A stretch of 64,000 bases of DNA, from positions 123,256,001 through 123,320,000 of the forward strand of contig JBITNC010000001.1 of assembly GCA_050084985.1 (NCBI GenBank), given 5' to 3'. The notes beneath the pieces are model-generated. The model worked only from the letters and a program-made list of their open reading frames with translations. It was not told the DNA's origin and did no database searches. Below are positions 49,600 through 61,285 of the stretch, one piece after another (the first letter of the stretch is position 1; each line of letters opens with the position of its first letter). The translations under genes were made by a program, and so were the position numbers. The stretch is from Nageia nagi. Taxonomy: Eukaryota; Pinophyta.

Positions 49600-50030
49600 G
49601 TTATTTACTCCATACATCTCAAGATCATCAACTTAAATTTGTCCTAAAAATTCTAACGAAGGCTATGCTAGTGCATACAAAGACAACTATTTTGTTCTTA
49701 TGCTAGCATTAATAGTCATGGTACTAGACCTACAATCTATAAGAGTTGCTATAGTGGCCAACCAAGGTCTACCCAAAATGATGGGATAGCCATTATTATT
49801 CTTTCTTAGGTGTAATATTAGAAAGTCTAACATACTCCTAGGCCTCAATGGTAATAGGTACATCTTCAATTATGCCTATAGGTGTAGCAACTAATTGATC
49901 AACCATTTGAAGGAAAATTGTGGTAGGCTAAATTTCATTAAGGGCTAACTCGTTGCATAAGTCAAAAATGATTATATTAATGGCTACTCCCAAGTCTATT
50001 AATACATTAGGAATTGTTGTAGATCCAATT
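49600..50030 (-). pseudogene. pro: N1 aspartic protease
   Basis: Readable motifs on the minus strand are PNVLIDLGVAINIIIFD (catalytic DLG in place of DTG/DSG, about 49970-50020), LVATPIGIIEDV and YPIILGRPWLAT (open frame 49687-49869) followed by IDCRSSTMTI. The flap-end motif ILGRPWL is typical of plant Ty3/gypsy proteases. The two halves are in different open pieces. Confidence 0.78.
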
Positions 50031-50769
50031 GCAATAGTTATGACTGGAGTGCATGGATCTCCATATTTGGGGGTAATTACATTCCTACCAAAATATCTGC
50101 AAGTTTACCATCAACTTGAATGGTTTATGGCAAACTCTTCTTCTTTCTTCTTATAGTTCTTATGCATAATTATTTCACTTATTTATTCAATTTTGGAATC
50201 TCCATTATGACATGTATAATTGGTATTGAAATATTCAATTTTTTTTATTTTTAAAAAAATATAAGATTCTTATTTATTAGAAATAATTACCAACCTTTCT
50301 AGGTCTGGTATTGCACTACCTAGTACTTCACTATTGATTAGAATTTTAATGTCTGGAACTATTGGTTCCTCCTCTAACACCTTTATCACTATTGGTTCCT
50401 ATTATTATGATTGGCTTTTTCTAGGCATAGGAGGATCAATTATGCATCAAGATCTAAGTATTGCATTTACATTAGAAACATCTTCCTATTCTAAAGTATT
50501 GGTAGCATTCACTTGTAAGCAAAGATTCTATAGAGGCTATGCTATTAGGAAAGGTTGCCTTAGAAGAGGTTGACTCTACTACTATGATGTAAGTAGGTAA
50601 ACTTATTGTTGAATAGGAGTTATTCTTTATGTTTGATATGATTGATTTGAAACTCTTTGATACTAATTCTAAGGTACATTATTCCATTAATTCTTTGGTT
50701 TATTCCATTGATTTTTTTTAGTATGTACCTTCAAGATTTAACCATTATGGATATTGGGAAGAATTTATA
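50031..50769 (-). other. N1 gag-protease linker
   Basis: Lies between the zinc-knuckle region and the protease. No separate domain is seen; plus-strand frames at 49953-50156 and 50334-50573 are shadows. Confidence 0.4.
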
Positions 50770-52230
50770 GGCTATTGATATTGCCAAGAAATATACATAT
50801 TTCCAAATGTACTATTACAAGGAGGTCTATAATTTATGTAATTTAGATCCAATACTAAATTTACCATGGTAATTTTTGCTGCTAGTAAATAAGTACATTC
50901 ATCAATTGGATGTACCAACTCATAGATACTGCATATTGTAGTCTTATCCATTGGACATTCATGCAAAGCATGCTTTTGATGGCACCTTGGGAAAAAAGTA
51001 CTCAAAGGTTCCTTCATAGGTGTTTTTCTAGATGCTTCTACATTTTTGATCTAATTTCATTGACACATGATGTCTATTTTGAAGGAAGCTAATTCCTCCA
51101 AAATTTATATTGCTACTGATATAATAGTTCTAGTTCAATAATAGTTCCTTGTAAGTTCCACAATATCATCCTAGTTAGCCTTATATATGTTCCCCCCATA
51201 AGGTTCAATGGTTCCAAAGAAGACTCTAACAATCCTATTAGAAATATTGTTTGGAGCAACTCATTATCTAATGCTAAAGCATGCCTCTTTTGGATAAATA
51301 AAAATCTATCCAAAATAATCTTCTAGACTTTCTTCATCATTCTACTTTAGCTTGAATAGTTCATATTTTCTATCCTTAACTATATAATATTCCTCATATT
51401 TTTCCAAAAATTTCATTTCCATATTTGGACATTTTGTAATTGAGTCTATTGATAAGCCCATAAACCATCTCACGCATTATCCTTTAAGGTGGATGGAAAG
51501 AGTTTAAGATTTTGATTATTTGATTCATAGTCATAGGTCTTACAAAGGACTTTGAATTCAAATAGGAATTGATAGAATCCTCTTATGATACTCCTCTAAA
51601 CATAGGATGATTTATAGTTGATATATTTTTCATAGGAGCATCTAGTCTAGGTTAGAGCCTAATAGAATAGGTGAAGGTCCAAAGAGTATTTGAAATGTTC
51701 ACCAAGGCATTAGACATATTAACTATGAAAAGAGGATTTTTGTAGATTTGGTAAGGACTATACCCTTGTTGTGGAGAAAATTTTTCTATTTTAGATTCAA
51801 CACTTGAGGATTCTTGAGTTGACTCTTTAGGTGACTGATCTTGAGCACTTAAACATAAAGGGTAACTTGCTTGGTGAGGAGTTTCCAAACTTAATTTTTG
51901 AAAACTTTCAACAACTTCACTATTTGGAATTTGCTCTAAACCAATAGGTTATAGCTTTTTAAGTGCAAAATCAACTTGCTTCTACTTTAAAGAACTTAAG
52001 GATGGAAAATTAGGACCTTTTGGTGATGATTCACTAGGCGGCCTTAGAATAATGGCTTTATAATCACCTAGTCTTGCAGAGATTTGACTTGGTCCAGACC
52101 AAATGGGCTTGGGGGTTTTAGGAGAGGGTTTTATCCCCTCTTTTGGCTTTATATCTGATGCTATGAATTTCCCCTTATCATCTCTAGCTCTATTCTTCAT
52201 AAAATAAATAAAAGTCTATGTAAATCATAA
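50770..52230 (-). pseudogene. gag: N1 gag with zinc-knuckle-like region
   Basis: The 5' part (51982-52200) reads MKNRARDDKGKFIASDIKPKEG and is Pro- and Ser-rich. The middle (51652-51888 and 51113-51313) is a decayed gag core with QKRHALALDNELLQTIFLIGL and WNLQGTIIELE fragments. The C-terminal part (50772-51017) has RCHQKHALHECPMDKTTICSI and HPIDECTYL (parts), two Cys/His clusters as in Athila-type gag. Stops and frameshifts separate the pieces. Confidence 0.7.
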
Positions 52231-52426
52231 TAGAAAAATTAATCTAAATAAATGGAAAGGAAAATCCCTTCCCTATAATTTTCATAACTATATTCTTGAC
52301 TAAGTGTTTCTTGAGACCACTATTACTACAAAATGTGAGGAGGCATCACTAAATATAACCTCTAAAATGGTACTATCAACACTAAAAATAAGGAACTTAG
52401 TTTAAAAAGAAAACTACTCACACTAT

Positions 52427-52449
52427 GTTCCCTAAAAATAGAGCCAAAA
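52427..52449 (-). other. N1 primer-binding site, degraded
   Basis: On the minus strand TTTTGGCTCTATTTTTAGGG follows the LTR end. It lines up with the common plant gypsy site TTGGCGCCGTTGCCGGGG by changes that are mostly C to T or G to A, as expected from decay of methylated cytosines. The standard site is recalled, not computed. Confidence 0.55.
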
Positions 52450-54064
52450 TGATTGGAAGAAATATGAACTATTAATTAAACCAATGGTATTATCACTAAC
52501 CCCATTATAGTGAACCTCAAATAAGCCTCAGGGAAGGACCAGTTAGCTCAAAGAGCTAGTACTCAAAACACCCTACTTAACCTCTCACTAATTATGATAG
52601 TTAACATTCTACTTCTCATTATTTATCAAATCCAGGCTAGTGCTTAAAGATATTTGTAGTAGAAATCACCATTTAGAGATAGGAAAAACATAATTAAATT
52701 GATATAGAATTGAAAAGCTTTAATAAAATTATTGGAAATAAACTAGTTGAAGCATTTTATCATTAAATCCTATTTATTTGATCTTCTACGAAAAAAAGAC
52801 TAAACTTAACATATTTTTGAATTAGCTTAATATATTAAAATTAAGATATTATTGAATTAGGTTAATCTACTAAAGTAAATGTAACATAAAGTAAACTAAT
52901 ATCTTAAATAATACCAAATGTAAATAACTCAAACATAAATGAAGATAAAAATACCAAACAATAGGCCTTATCTCTCCAGCATTTCCTTCCTTTTAACATT
53001 ATTTTGCTATATCAAAGAGCTTTCCTTTATTAATTTTTAATTTCAACATGTTAAGTACATAAAAATTAATAAACATTATCCCCCAGTTATCCCATAGTTC
53101 CTTCTCTTCAAGAAGGGTTTTTATTTCCTAATTCTATTAACAACAATATTGTAATCATGGCTGAATATCCTAGATATTTCAGCCAAATGAGTACAATTTT
53201 TAACTAACTATTCCAAGGTATCCTATTTTATATCTTAGAAAATATATCTATCAAACAAAGTCTTTCTTGAAATCTCTAATTCTATTCTTAGGCTAAGATA
53301 TCCATGCCTAACTGCTGAGACCATGGAATAACTAACTATGTTCCTAGGTGATGACATATTATCTTCAATTAGCTATTTTTGTAGTATGTGTTCCACTTGG
53401 GTATATGAAATACTCTTGATGTGTACTTTTTACCACATCATATTTATTGGTAGAATATTTTGATGTATTCCACTTCTTTTCCTTCAATATTATTCATTTT
53501 TAAACTCCTTTAGTATAAAAGGCTCCTTCAGCATATGACTTAAAAGACTCCTTCAACATTTCACATTCCTTTAGCATTTCATTTAAAAGACTCCTTCACA
53601 TATGAATTAAAATATTCCTTCAACATATGACTTAAAATAATTCTTCAACATTTTGCATTCTTTTAGCATTCCACTTAAAATACTCCTTCACCATTCCACA
53701 CTTCTTTAGCATATGACTTAAAATATTTCTTCATCATTTTGCATTACTTTAGTATGGATCAAAGCTCTTTCTTTAAAGTTATCTCAAGAGTTCCTTTAGG
53801 GGTTCTTATATATCATTTAATCACTATAAGAAAAATTCTTTATTCTACCATTTATACTTAATGAAAACACATTATATTTACAAAATAAAGACATTAGTTC
53901 CCAAATTTACCAATATAAAGCATAAGCAAAATTAAACATGTATTTCAATATGAAAAGATAGTTATATATGAAATTACTTATATTATTACCATAATATCCA
54001 TATCTATTAGATATAAACATGCATATATAAAAGGTAAAAATGAGGCCTTAACTGCATCTCATTA
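52450..54064 (-). repeat. N1 5' LTR
   Basis: Matches the left LTR from TGATTGGAAGAAATATGAA to ATCTCATTA. It is about 130 bases longer, mainly through more copies of the TCCTTCAACATTTCAC motif at 53505-53740. The ends have decayed: on the minus strand the LTR now starts TAATGAG. Confidence 0.88.
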
Positions 54065-54069
54065 GCTCT
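54065..54069. repeat. N1 target-site duplication GCTCT, right
   Basis: Identical to 41051-41055. The H1 gag frame reads through one copy of it into 41050 and below. Confidence 0.85.
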
Positions 54070-54720
54070 AAGGTAGAACATTAAATCCATAGAAGGATGT
54101 GGCCTCATAGCTAGAGGTGCTCTAGCCAAAGATTTGAAAAATCTAATGTTAAAGTCAAATACATTCTCCATAGTATATCTTTGAATAATATTGAATTATG
54201 ATAGCAATGAGTAGGGATCATCAACCTTATTAAATTTGGTAATGAGGGGTTCTTCAAGTTGAGCCCATATAGATATGGAATTGGATAAAAGTGTTTTGTA
54301 CCAATCCAAAACTTTTCTTAAGAGATTCATAGCAAGGAATTTGAGCATCACATCTTCAGGTACTATGTTATGTTGCCTAACCATATCTATAATATCATGA
54401 TAATGTTTGTAAGCATTCTTTACATAGTTATACTAATTCTACAAAGCTTTAGTATCTTGCACTAGAATCTCATGGGAATTTGTAAGTTGGAGAGCTATAG
54501 AGGCATTCCATTCTAGATAAATAAGAGGTTAATATGGTAGTACCATTTGAACAAGTGGATTGACTACATTGCTTTGGGTAATAGATGGAATAGAGTTCAA
54601 CACAATAGGGCTTAAAATATGAATGAGATCTATAAAGATTTGAATTTCCTAACTGGAGTTTCAATAGATCTTTGGGAACCTTCAACACTAGAGAATTCTT
54701 TGGATTTCGTAATTTGTGAC
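54065..54720 (-). pseudogene. gag: H1 gag N-terminal part
   Basis: The minus strand gives a gag core: HNIVPEDVMLKFLAMNL, LDWYKTLLSNSISIWAQLEE and TKFNKVDDPYSLLS (open frame 54196-54384), preceded by a Pro- and Ser-containing region (54470-54688). It continues YTMENVFDFNIRFFKSLARAPL to MDLMFYL. The frame then meets the N1 insertion and resumes at 41055. This is the PF03732-type gag core. A start codon cannot be fixed. Confidence 0.75.
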
Positions 54721-54947
54721 CTTATTCTAAAAATCAATTAAAACTAAAAGAAGTAAATATTAAAAAAAAATTATACAGTATTTTTTGAGAAAGAAAAAGT
54801 TTCAACCAAACATATTTACCATAATGAAAAAACATTTCAACCAAGCATATTCACCATCATGATATAATGACAATACATAATTTAGAAAAGCATAGGAGAT
54901 CATCCCATTAGGCATGCCAAAAAGAATTATAATATTGTTGCCTATGA
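54721..54947 (-). other. H1 leader
   Basis: Between gag and the candidate LTR. On the minus strand the sequence after the LTR end is TAGGCAACAATATTATAA, which may be a heavily decayed TGGCGCCGTTGCCGGGG-type primer-binding site; the match is weak. Confidence 0.35.
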
Positions 54948-56141
54948 TATTGTAATTTGTACACACACCCATGTTATCAAAATTATAACTATAATTATGA
55001 TGAATGATTTCTATTACTATAAATCTATCTCAAGAGAAGGTTGCTTCCTATCAAGATTGAACTAGGATTTACAAAAGTAAAGGGTACAAAAAATAAACTT
55101 ATGAGACTAAAGAAAATCTAAAATGCTAGATTAGTGAGTGCAAATAAGAAAAAATAAATATTTGGACTAGTACATACATCCATTATAGTATAATATAATT
55201 TGTTCTCATAGTTGGATTTTGTAACCACAAATAATGCATGGTACTCCAAGTAATAATAACCTACAAGCACTTTGTAGATACAAATTAACTATTGATAATC
55301 TCTCACATTTCATGAAGTGAAAATAAACATATCACACAATGATTTAAGAATAGTGACAAATAGATTATAGTTGAGAGATCAAGAAGCAAATTACATTCTA
55401 TTATCATTAACATAAGTACAAAATAGAGTAAATATCTATTATATTTGACACCTTTTTCTTTAATAGAAGTAATACTTATAGTTTTCTCTAGAAAATATCA
55501 TGTAACTAATTCATAACAAACTCTAATAGATAAAATATCTATAACTAACTATTGAGATATTTATAATGTATTAGATTTAATTTTATGATAAGTTTTACAA
55601 CTTCAATTCAAACATACAAATATCTAGATCATTCTTCCACCTATGCTAACACCCTTTAGATTGTTTGAAGCTTGAAAACCTTAATTTGAGAGTTAAAATC
55701 ATCTTCTTGGAATGAAAATGTGTTTTGTTGGGGTTTTGGTAATATGTAAAGGTACTTAGATTTAGATGGATCAATCAAAATCAAACACAAAAAGAAATTT
55801 TATTATTCCAACAAAATTATTCAACCATGCATTGATTTGGATTACTTAAACTTAGATACTCAAAATTGGAACACTTAAGGTGATTGTTTTATCTATGATT
55901 CTGTGTGAATTGTAATTGAATCATCTTCAATAGGGCTATAACTAAAGAAAATGGACTATTGGATTTTCCCATTGTTCTAATGGAATTTGACCTTCTCTAC
56001 TTAGCCAGATCTCCACCAAAATCAAATTCTCTATAAAACATAAGAAAATGGCTAGATATAACACTATAGTATTTCACCACCATTTTGACAAACTTCATTC
56101 ATCTAAAAACTATTGAATCCCTACAAAAATTGAACACTATA
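54948..56141 (-). repeat. long direct repeat block, right copy (candidate H1 5' LTR)
   Basis: Matches 28347-29525, with shared phrases such as GAATGATTTCTATTACTA, AATAAGAAAAAATAAATATT and TTATAATGTAT. The core 54948-55651 is the counterpart of the TGTT...AACA segment. The block ends abruptly at 56141, inside the second 108-bp repeat unit, where an unrelated open frame begins. Confidence 0.6.
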
Positions 56142-56626
56142 GATACCTAGTTGATTTTATTCCTAGTCTTAGTGAATACTTTATCACAAAAAAAAATTTA
56201 TTTGTCAAGGTTTATGGTGCAAATGTACTACCTAAGGCTCTTCCAATAACATATCATGTTTCTTTATTTATATTGGAATTGATTAGGCAAAGTGCAAAGT
56301 ATGCTAGGGTTAAAATGGTAAAAAAATTTAGGAATCTCGCATGGTTACATTTAAGTTGTAAATTTGGTTTTTACTTATTTTATTCCCAACAATCTTTGGT
56401 AAATTCCATTTTTGAAATGGATAAGTTCTATTTGGATGAAGTTAGTTGGAGGACATTTGATCCATATGGTTTTCATAAAATCATGATGTATTACATCAAT
56501 ATACCTATCTTTTTCAAACACAACAATGATGATTTTCAATATGAATTAGCCAAAGTAAAAAGACAAGGTAATGGTCTAAAAATGTTTAAAAATGATTTCT
56601 TAAGGAAACTAAGAAGTATACAATGA
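56141..56626 (+). CDS. unrecognised open frame, 5' truncated
   Basis: The frame is open from 56141 (end of the repeat block) to the stop at 56624-56626, about 161 codons, longer than the 117 codons from the first ATG at 56273. The upstream part reads SEYFITKKNLFVKVYGANVLP and the later part NLAWLHLSCKFGFYLFYSQQ and FDPYGFHKIMMYY. It is aromatic-rich and well composed compared with the decayed frames around. I do not recognise the family. It could be part of a retroelement ORF or a captured plant gene fragment. The abrupt left edge suggests truncation by H1. Confidence 0.4.
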   Translation, partial: RYLVDFIPSLSEYFITKKNLFVKVYGANVLPKALPITYHVSLFILELIRQSAKYARVKMVKKFRNLAWLHLSCKFGFYLFYSQQSLVNSIFEMDKFYLDEVSWRTFDPYGFHKIMMYYINIPIFFKHNNDDFQYELAKVKRQGNGLKMFKNDFLRKLRSIQ

Positions 56627-58163
56627 GAGTGACATGAGGTGATTATTCTTCTCAGTTAAATGTTATTAGAAGTAGCATGCACATAAACTTGGGACCATTT
56701 TCAATGGATTACTTAGAGTTTATGTTAGGGAAAATAGCTAGGTGTAAGGATACATATTAGTATGATATTGAATAAACTTCACCTATTGAGAGCCTAACTT
56801 CTTCCAACTAATGAATGTGAAAGTTTAATGTATGCTTTGATGATAGGTGGAAAAATTTCAAGAAAATATGTTTGTTTATTTTTAATGATAATTTTATTTC
56901 TATTTGATTGTAATAGAGGAATCAAAGTAGCTATTTTGAGTTAGGTAACTTTGATATTTTTTGGGAAACCAAGGTTTCAACAATGTGTAAATGATGGTGG
57001 AGACAACAATGAATAAAGATCTTTTGCCCAATTATAAAGCTAGCTAGGCAAAATTTTGATGTTCTTCTTTAGGATTTACAATATTTTTTCACTTTTCTTA
57101 TGTATCTTATATCATATCTAAATCATCTATCACTTTGTTTTTTATGATGTTTTCCATATATGCAATGATGTAACCATATTCCTTATTGTAGCCAATTCTC
57201 AATTATTTTAGGTTAGGTAGATGTGTTTTTTCTAGAGGTTATCACACTATTTGTGTAATTTATGTATAATTGTAATTAAAGATACATTATATATTACAAT
57301 AATTTTTTTTCAATATAATGGTGTAAAAAATTTGGTTATGATATTTCAAGGGCACTTTGTCTATCATATTCTCTTGATATTTAGTTATATGGTTTTGTCT
57401 ATACGTTATTTGTTATTATAAGTATCAAATAATGAATGGATGCTTTTTATTACATTGTTCACTACTCAACCTCACATTATTTTGTTATTAAGAGATTGAA
57501 AATGAATCCAATTTTCTTATTTATTTATCCTATATTGATGTTAATAACACTTTGTTACTCAATGAATAAGGCACTAGTCCACATTCTTATTCAGACTTGT
57601 TAGAAGGTATTAGGTCATTTTCTCTTAAATAAATTACTAATTACCTTTCAAGAGTTTAATAAACTAGTGATATCAAAGCTTAACACATAATCTATAGTGG
57701 AGATCAAACAAGGGTTATAATCCTAGGCTATTTGATACATCAATGGGTCTAGTTTCATTTTAGGATGATTTAGACTACCTAAAATGGAGGTTATAGCTAG
57801 ATAATCTCAGATACCTATTGATACCAAGGAGGGTTAACACTTCATGATATAAGTTTGAAGATATTATTCAAAGGGGTAGTAATCTTTATCATAATAGTTT
57901 TTGCACTATTATCAAGGATAGAGATAGGCCTGCTACAAAAAAACTACATATGTAGCACTCTAATGAGGAAAGAACCCAAAAAGAATTATTATACTATCAT
58001 TAGTACTAGTGACCCTATATAAGTACAAAAGAGAGTGAATTTGTAAGCTGTTTCTCTTATAAGAAAATTTGTACTTCAAATTACTATGGATGTGCTAAAG
58101 GATATAATACAAAGAATCATAGTATTTCTATTATATAGGTCTTTAAGTTAGTTATCTCTTCAA
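56627..58163. other. intergenic, no gene recognised
   Basis: AT-rich sequence with no domain I can support on either strand. Confidence 0.45.
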
Positions 58164-58925
58164 TTGCAATATATTAAGATAAGAATTTTAAGCATTGTCA
58201 AAATGGTTTTTAAAGTGTGCTATAGAAAATGGATAGTTGATAGGTATAAAGCTTCAAATCTCAATGAATTTGTATTTATCAAGCCTATACTTGATAATAT
58301 ATTAGAGAATATTCTAAAGTTTCAAGTAGGATATGATGAATCATGTTAAGAATATTCTAAATAATTCATAAAAATGGCATACTATTATAAAATTGAATAT
58401 GAAGACATAGTTAGGAGGATATTATGTGAATCACTGATAGGAGAGGCTAAATATTGGATTAGTAACCCACCTATTAAAATTTTATTTTATTTTGATCAAT
58501 TAGAAAAAACCTTCTTTCTTAGGTTTGGACTTAAACATATATTGGTTCTTAATGAAAATCAAAAGTATAAAATTAACTCTAAACTTAATCAAGATCATCA
58601 AAATTTTGTACATCATGATCAACTGAAATACTATGCAATAAATGAGATCCAAGGTGAATCAAAGAAAAATATTGAAAAAGATCTTCAAATAAAAGAAGTA
58701 GAATAAATAAGTTCATGTTCAGATGAAGCAATAAAATTGAATGATGATCAAAGTCTTGAGGTAACAAATGGACTTATAGAAACATATAAAAGGCTTTTTC
58801 ATGATTTTCCTCTAAACAATAATCAAACAATGATAATTCAAGAATATTATAAAGAAAAAGCATATAAAGAAAAAGAAATTGACATATCCTTTTCCTTCTT
58901 ACTTGTATCTTATGCATTATCATAA
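58164..58925 (+). pseudogene. gag: gag remnant of a further gypsy element
   Basis: A single frame is open apart from a few stops (58347-58349, one near 58360, 58704-58706). The gag core part is YYKIEYEDIVRRILCESL, GEAKYWISNPP, LEKTFFLRFGLKH (the usual form is a small-residue L..A..W...L.. pattern). An acidic, lysine-rich tail then runs QLKYYAINEIQG to KEKEIDISFSF. It would be the start of a plus-strand element whose pol, if any, lies in or beyond the assembly gap. No LTR was found upstream. Confidence 0.6.
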
Positions 58926-59283
58926 CTATTCATGTTACAAGGAGTTTATAAATCAACCTCTGAAGAAATGATGAAAAATATTGAGAAAATTTAGAGTGTG
59001 TGATGGAAAACTTCCCTAATGTTGTAGCCTTGTGAAATGTTATGTTACATTCATGTATGGTTTGCATGACCATTTATTTAAGGGTATATGTGATAGGCCT
59101 TTAGTTTGTACTAAAATCCTACGTTTACAAGTTATTTACATATTTCATTATTTTGCATGGAAATAGTCAAATCATCATGCTTGCATACTTATGGTTAATA
59201 ATTATTTTGGATCTAGGATTGAGAGTTTAGGGAAAGAACAAACTTCCAATCCATCAGGATCTTAGGTTGTTTATATTAACCCT
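58926..59283. other. intergenic, nothing recognised
   Basis: No gene or repeat that I can support before the assembly gap. Confidence 0.4.
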
Positions 59284-59383
59284 NNNNNNNNNNNNNNNNN
59301 NNNNNNNNNNNNNNNNNNNNNNNNNNNNNNNNNNNNNNNNNNNNNNNNNNNNNNNNNNNNNNNNNNNNNNNNNNNNNNNNNNN
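59284..59383. other. assembly gap, 100 N
   Basis: Exactly 100 N, the conventional scaffold gap of unknown real length. Sequences on either side may not be adjacent in the genome. Confidence 0.98.
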
Positions 59384-61285
59384 CACTCATGACCTAATGA
59401 TACCATATCATATGTAGGAATATTCAAAATAACTTGTTTAGGAAGCCATAAGAGATATATAAATTTATAATTATCCCACATACATTGTACTGCATAATTA
59501 ATACCACTTTATAAAAGTTCTCATACTAATGTTTAGTAACATGCCTTGAGATGACACTATAATCAGCTATTGCTATAAACGAAGTGTGATGCGAAGTGAT
59601 CCATACTTAAGGAATATTGTTTTGAATGTCATTTAGTGAGGGAGTTTCAACTAATGAATATTACATGCCATTTTATTTCTCTATTGAATCCATCCAAAAG
59701 TCTATTATTTTGGTCGAATTGATTATTAGGGTTTTCCTTCATATCCTTCACTTCATGTCAATCCTTTTTACCTTGTTAACTATCCAAGTATTCCCAAGTG
59801 TTCCCATAAATTTCAAACTATCCCATTAGTTTCCCATTTGACCCTTCATTTCCATTTTTATTGCAAGGATCCCTAACATTTTCTAATTTATGCCAAACCT
59901 CAATTTGGAACCATAACTCTAGGTTGGGATGTTTTTTCAATCCATTGGGGTTTATTAGGGTTATCAACCTTATCAATCTCCTAAACTTAGAGATATTTGT
60001 AAATAACTTGGTCAATAATATTTTCTAATTTTATTAAATCAAATGATCATGCTATAGTTACATGCTATATTTATTTCATATTAGATATCATGAAAACTCT
60101 ATGGTATCATATAACCCTATTTAATTTCAACAAGGATCCATTAATGTATAAGCAAAGTAAGAGGAAAAAAAGTCATTAACAAGATACATCTATTTATTAA
60201 CTATATATTATAACTAAAGAATATCATAAAACCATCCATCCATTAATGAAACTTCATGAAACTACCTTTCATTAAGTATTACAAGCACAAGTTAATACAA
60301 ACAAAGTAATAATGATTACAAATGATTTTAAGATACAAATGGAAATGTAACCTCATTAAAGCATATTTAGGTCCTATTTACATGTCATGCTAAATAAATT
60401 TTTCATTAATACATCTTCACCTTGTTGTGGAAACATCTCCACCAATCTTCCATATATCTTTTTTAGAGTCTTCATCATTTTTGTCAAGCTTCTTTCCAAG
60501 GATCAATGTAGATTAGGTCAAGTACTAGGAATGGTATAGATTTTAAGGATCAAGAAAAACCCATCCTCATTTTTGAACATGATGCAAATGGAATGAACTA
60601 CTTATCATCTTATTCCTTTAATACTCTTTTACGACCCCCAAAGATTTTATGTCTTATCTAGGACTAACTTCTTTCCTTGGTCACATAGTAAGATTATGAA
60701 TATGCATTCATCTCAAATTATCTCATACTATACATTTATTTTTGATATAATCATGCTTTAATGATACATGTTATCTCATAAATTCCAATTAACCTTAGAC
60801 ATTTCACATAGAATTCAAGGATTATTTGTTCATTGTGAAATTACCTACCATTTAGTAATGTATGAACTTGATATCTATATTCTCTAACACTTCCACATAA
60901 ATTCTATTAATCTTTGAGATCACCAATGTTATAATATCAAGTTCACCTTATAATTTTTTATTTTTAGTTTTAATATGAATTTATTTGTTTGGAATAGTAT
61001 ATCTAAAAGACAATTCACTAATCATTGTTCTATCTATATTATTATTCCTTTACTAGTGTGAATATCAATTTTAAGAAAATAGATTGAGAGTAAAATGTGC
61101 AATTTCTTGGATAATGTAGGTGAGGCATGAAAATTCTCATTTTTTGGGTCCCATGTTGTTCATTTAGTGCCACTATTATGGAGAAGCAACATGCAACAAA
61201 CCCCACAACATTGGACTATATAGTAATTCCATCCTTAGTCCCTATTGCCACTCAATGTATATGGATGTCAATGTCATACTAAGTC
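59384..61285. other. intergenic, no gene recognised
   Basis: AT-rich. Short frames at 59626-59829 (plus) and 59818-60015 (minus) have no family features. Part of this may be LTR or interior of the chromovirus further right, but I cannot show it. Confidence 0.4.

Larger units (their letters stand above)
41056..54064 (-). mobile_element. N1: complete minus-strand Ty3/gypsy element nested in H1 gag
   Basis: N1 is 13.0 kb with LTRs at both ends (41056-42537 and 52450-54064), a perfect 5-bp duplication outside, a primer-binding site and a polypurine tract. Its order on the minus strand is gag, protease, RT, RNase H, integrase and a coiled-coil-rich region. I see no second RNase H and no chromodomain, and the integrase C-terminal wording resembles Athila-type elements. 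It must be younger than H1 because it sits inside H1, yet it is also badly decayed. Confidence 0.88.
28347..56141 (-). mobile_element. H1: minus-strand Ty3/gypsy element containing a nested element
   Basis: Reading on the minus strand, the order is candidate LTR (54948-56141), gag (54720 to 54065, resumed 41055 to 40050), protease (about 39640), archaeal-type RNase H (39100-38680), reverse transcriptase (38240-37490), gypsy RNase H (37480-36850) and integrase (36750-33800, itself interrupted). A coiled-coil-rich tail and a candidate LTR (28347-29525) follow. N1 splits gag. All domains carry stops. The protease-second RNase H-RT order is unusual (see findings). Limits depend on whether the flanking blocks are really its LTRs. 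Confidence 0.65.

Noticed and set aside
59818-60015. 65-codon minus-strand frame
   Set aside because: No recognisable motif and ordinary for AT-rich sequence of this length.
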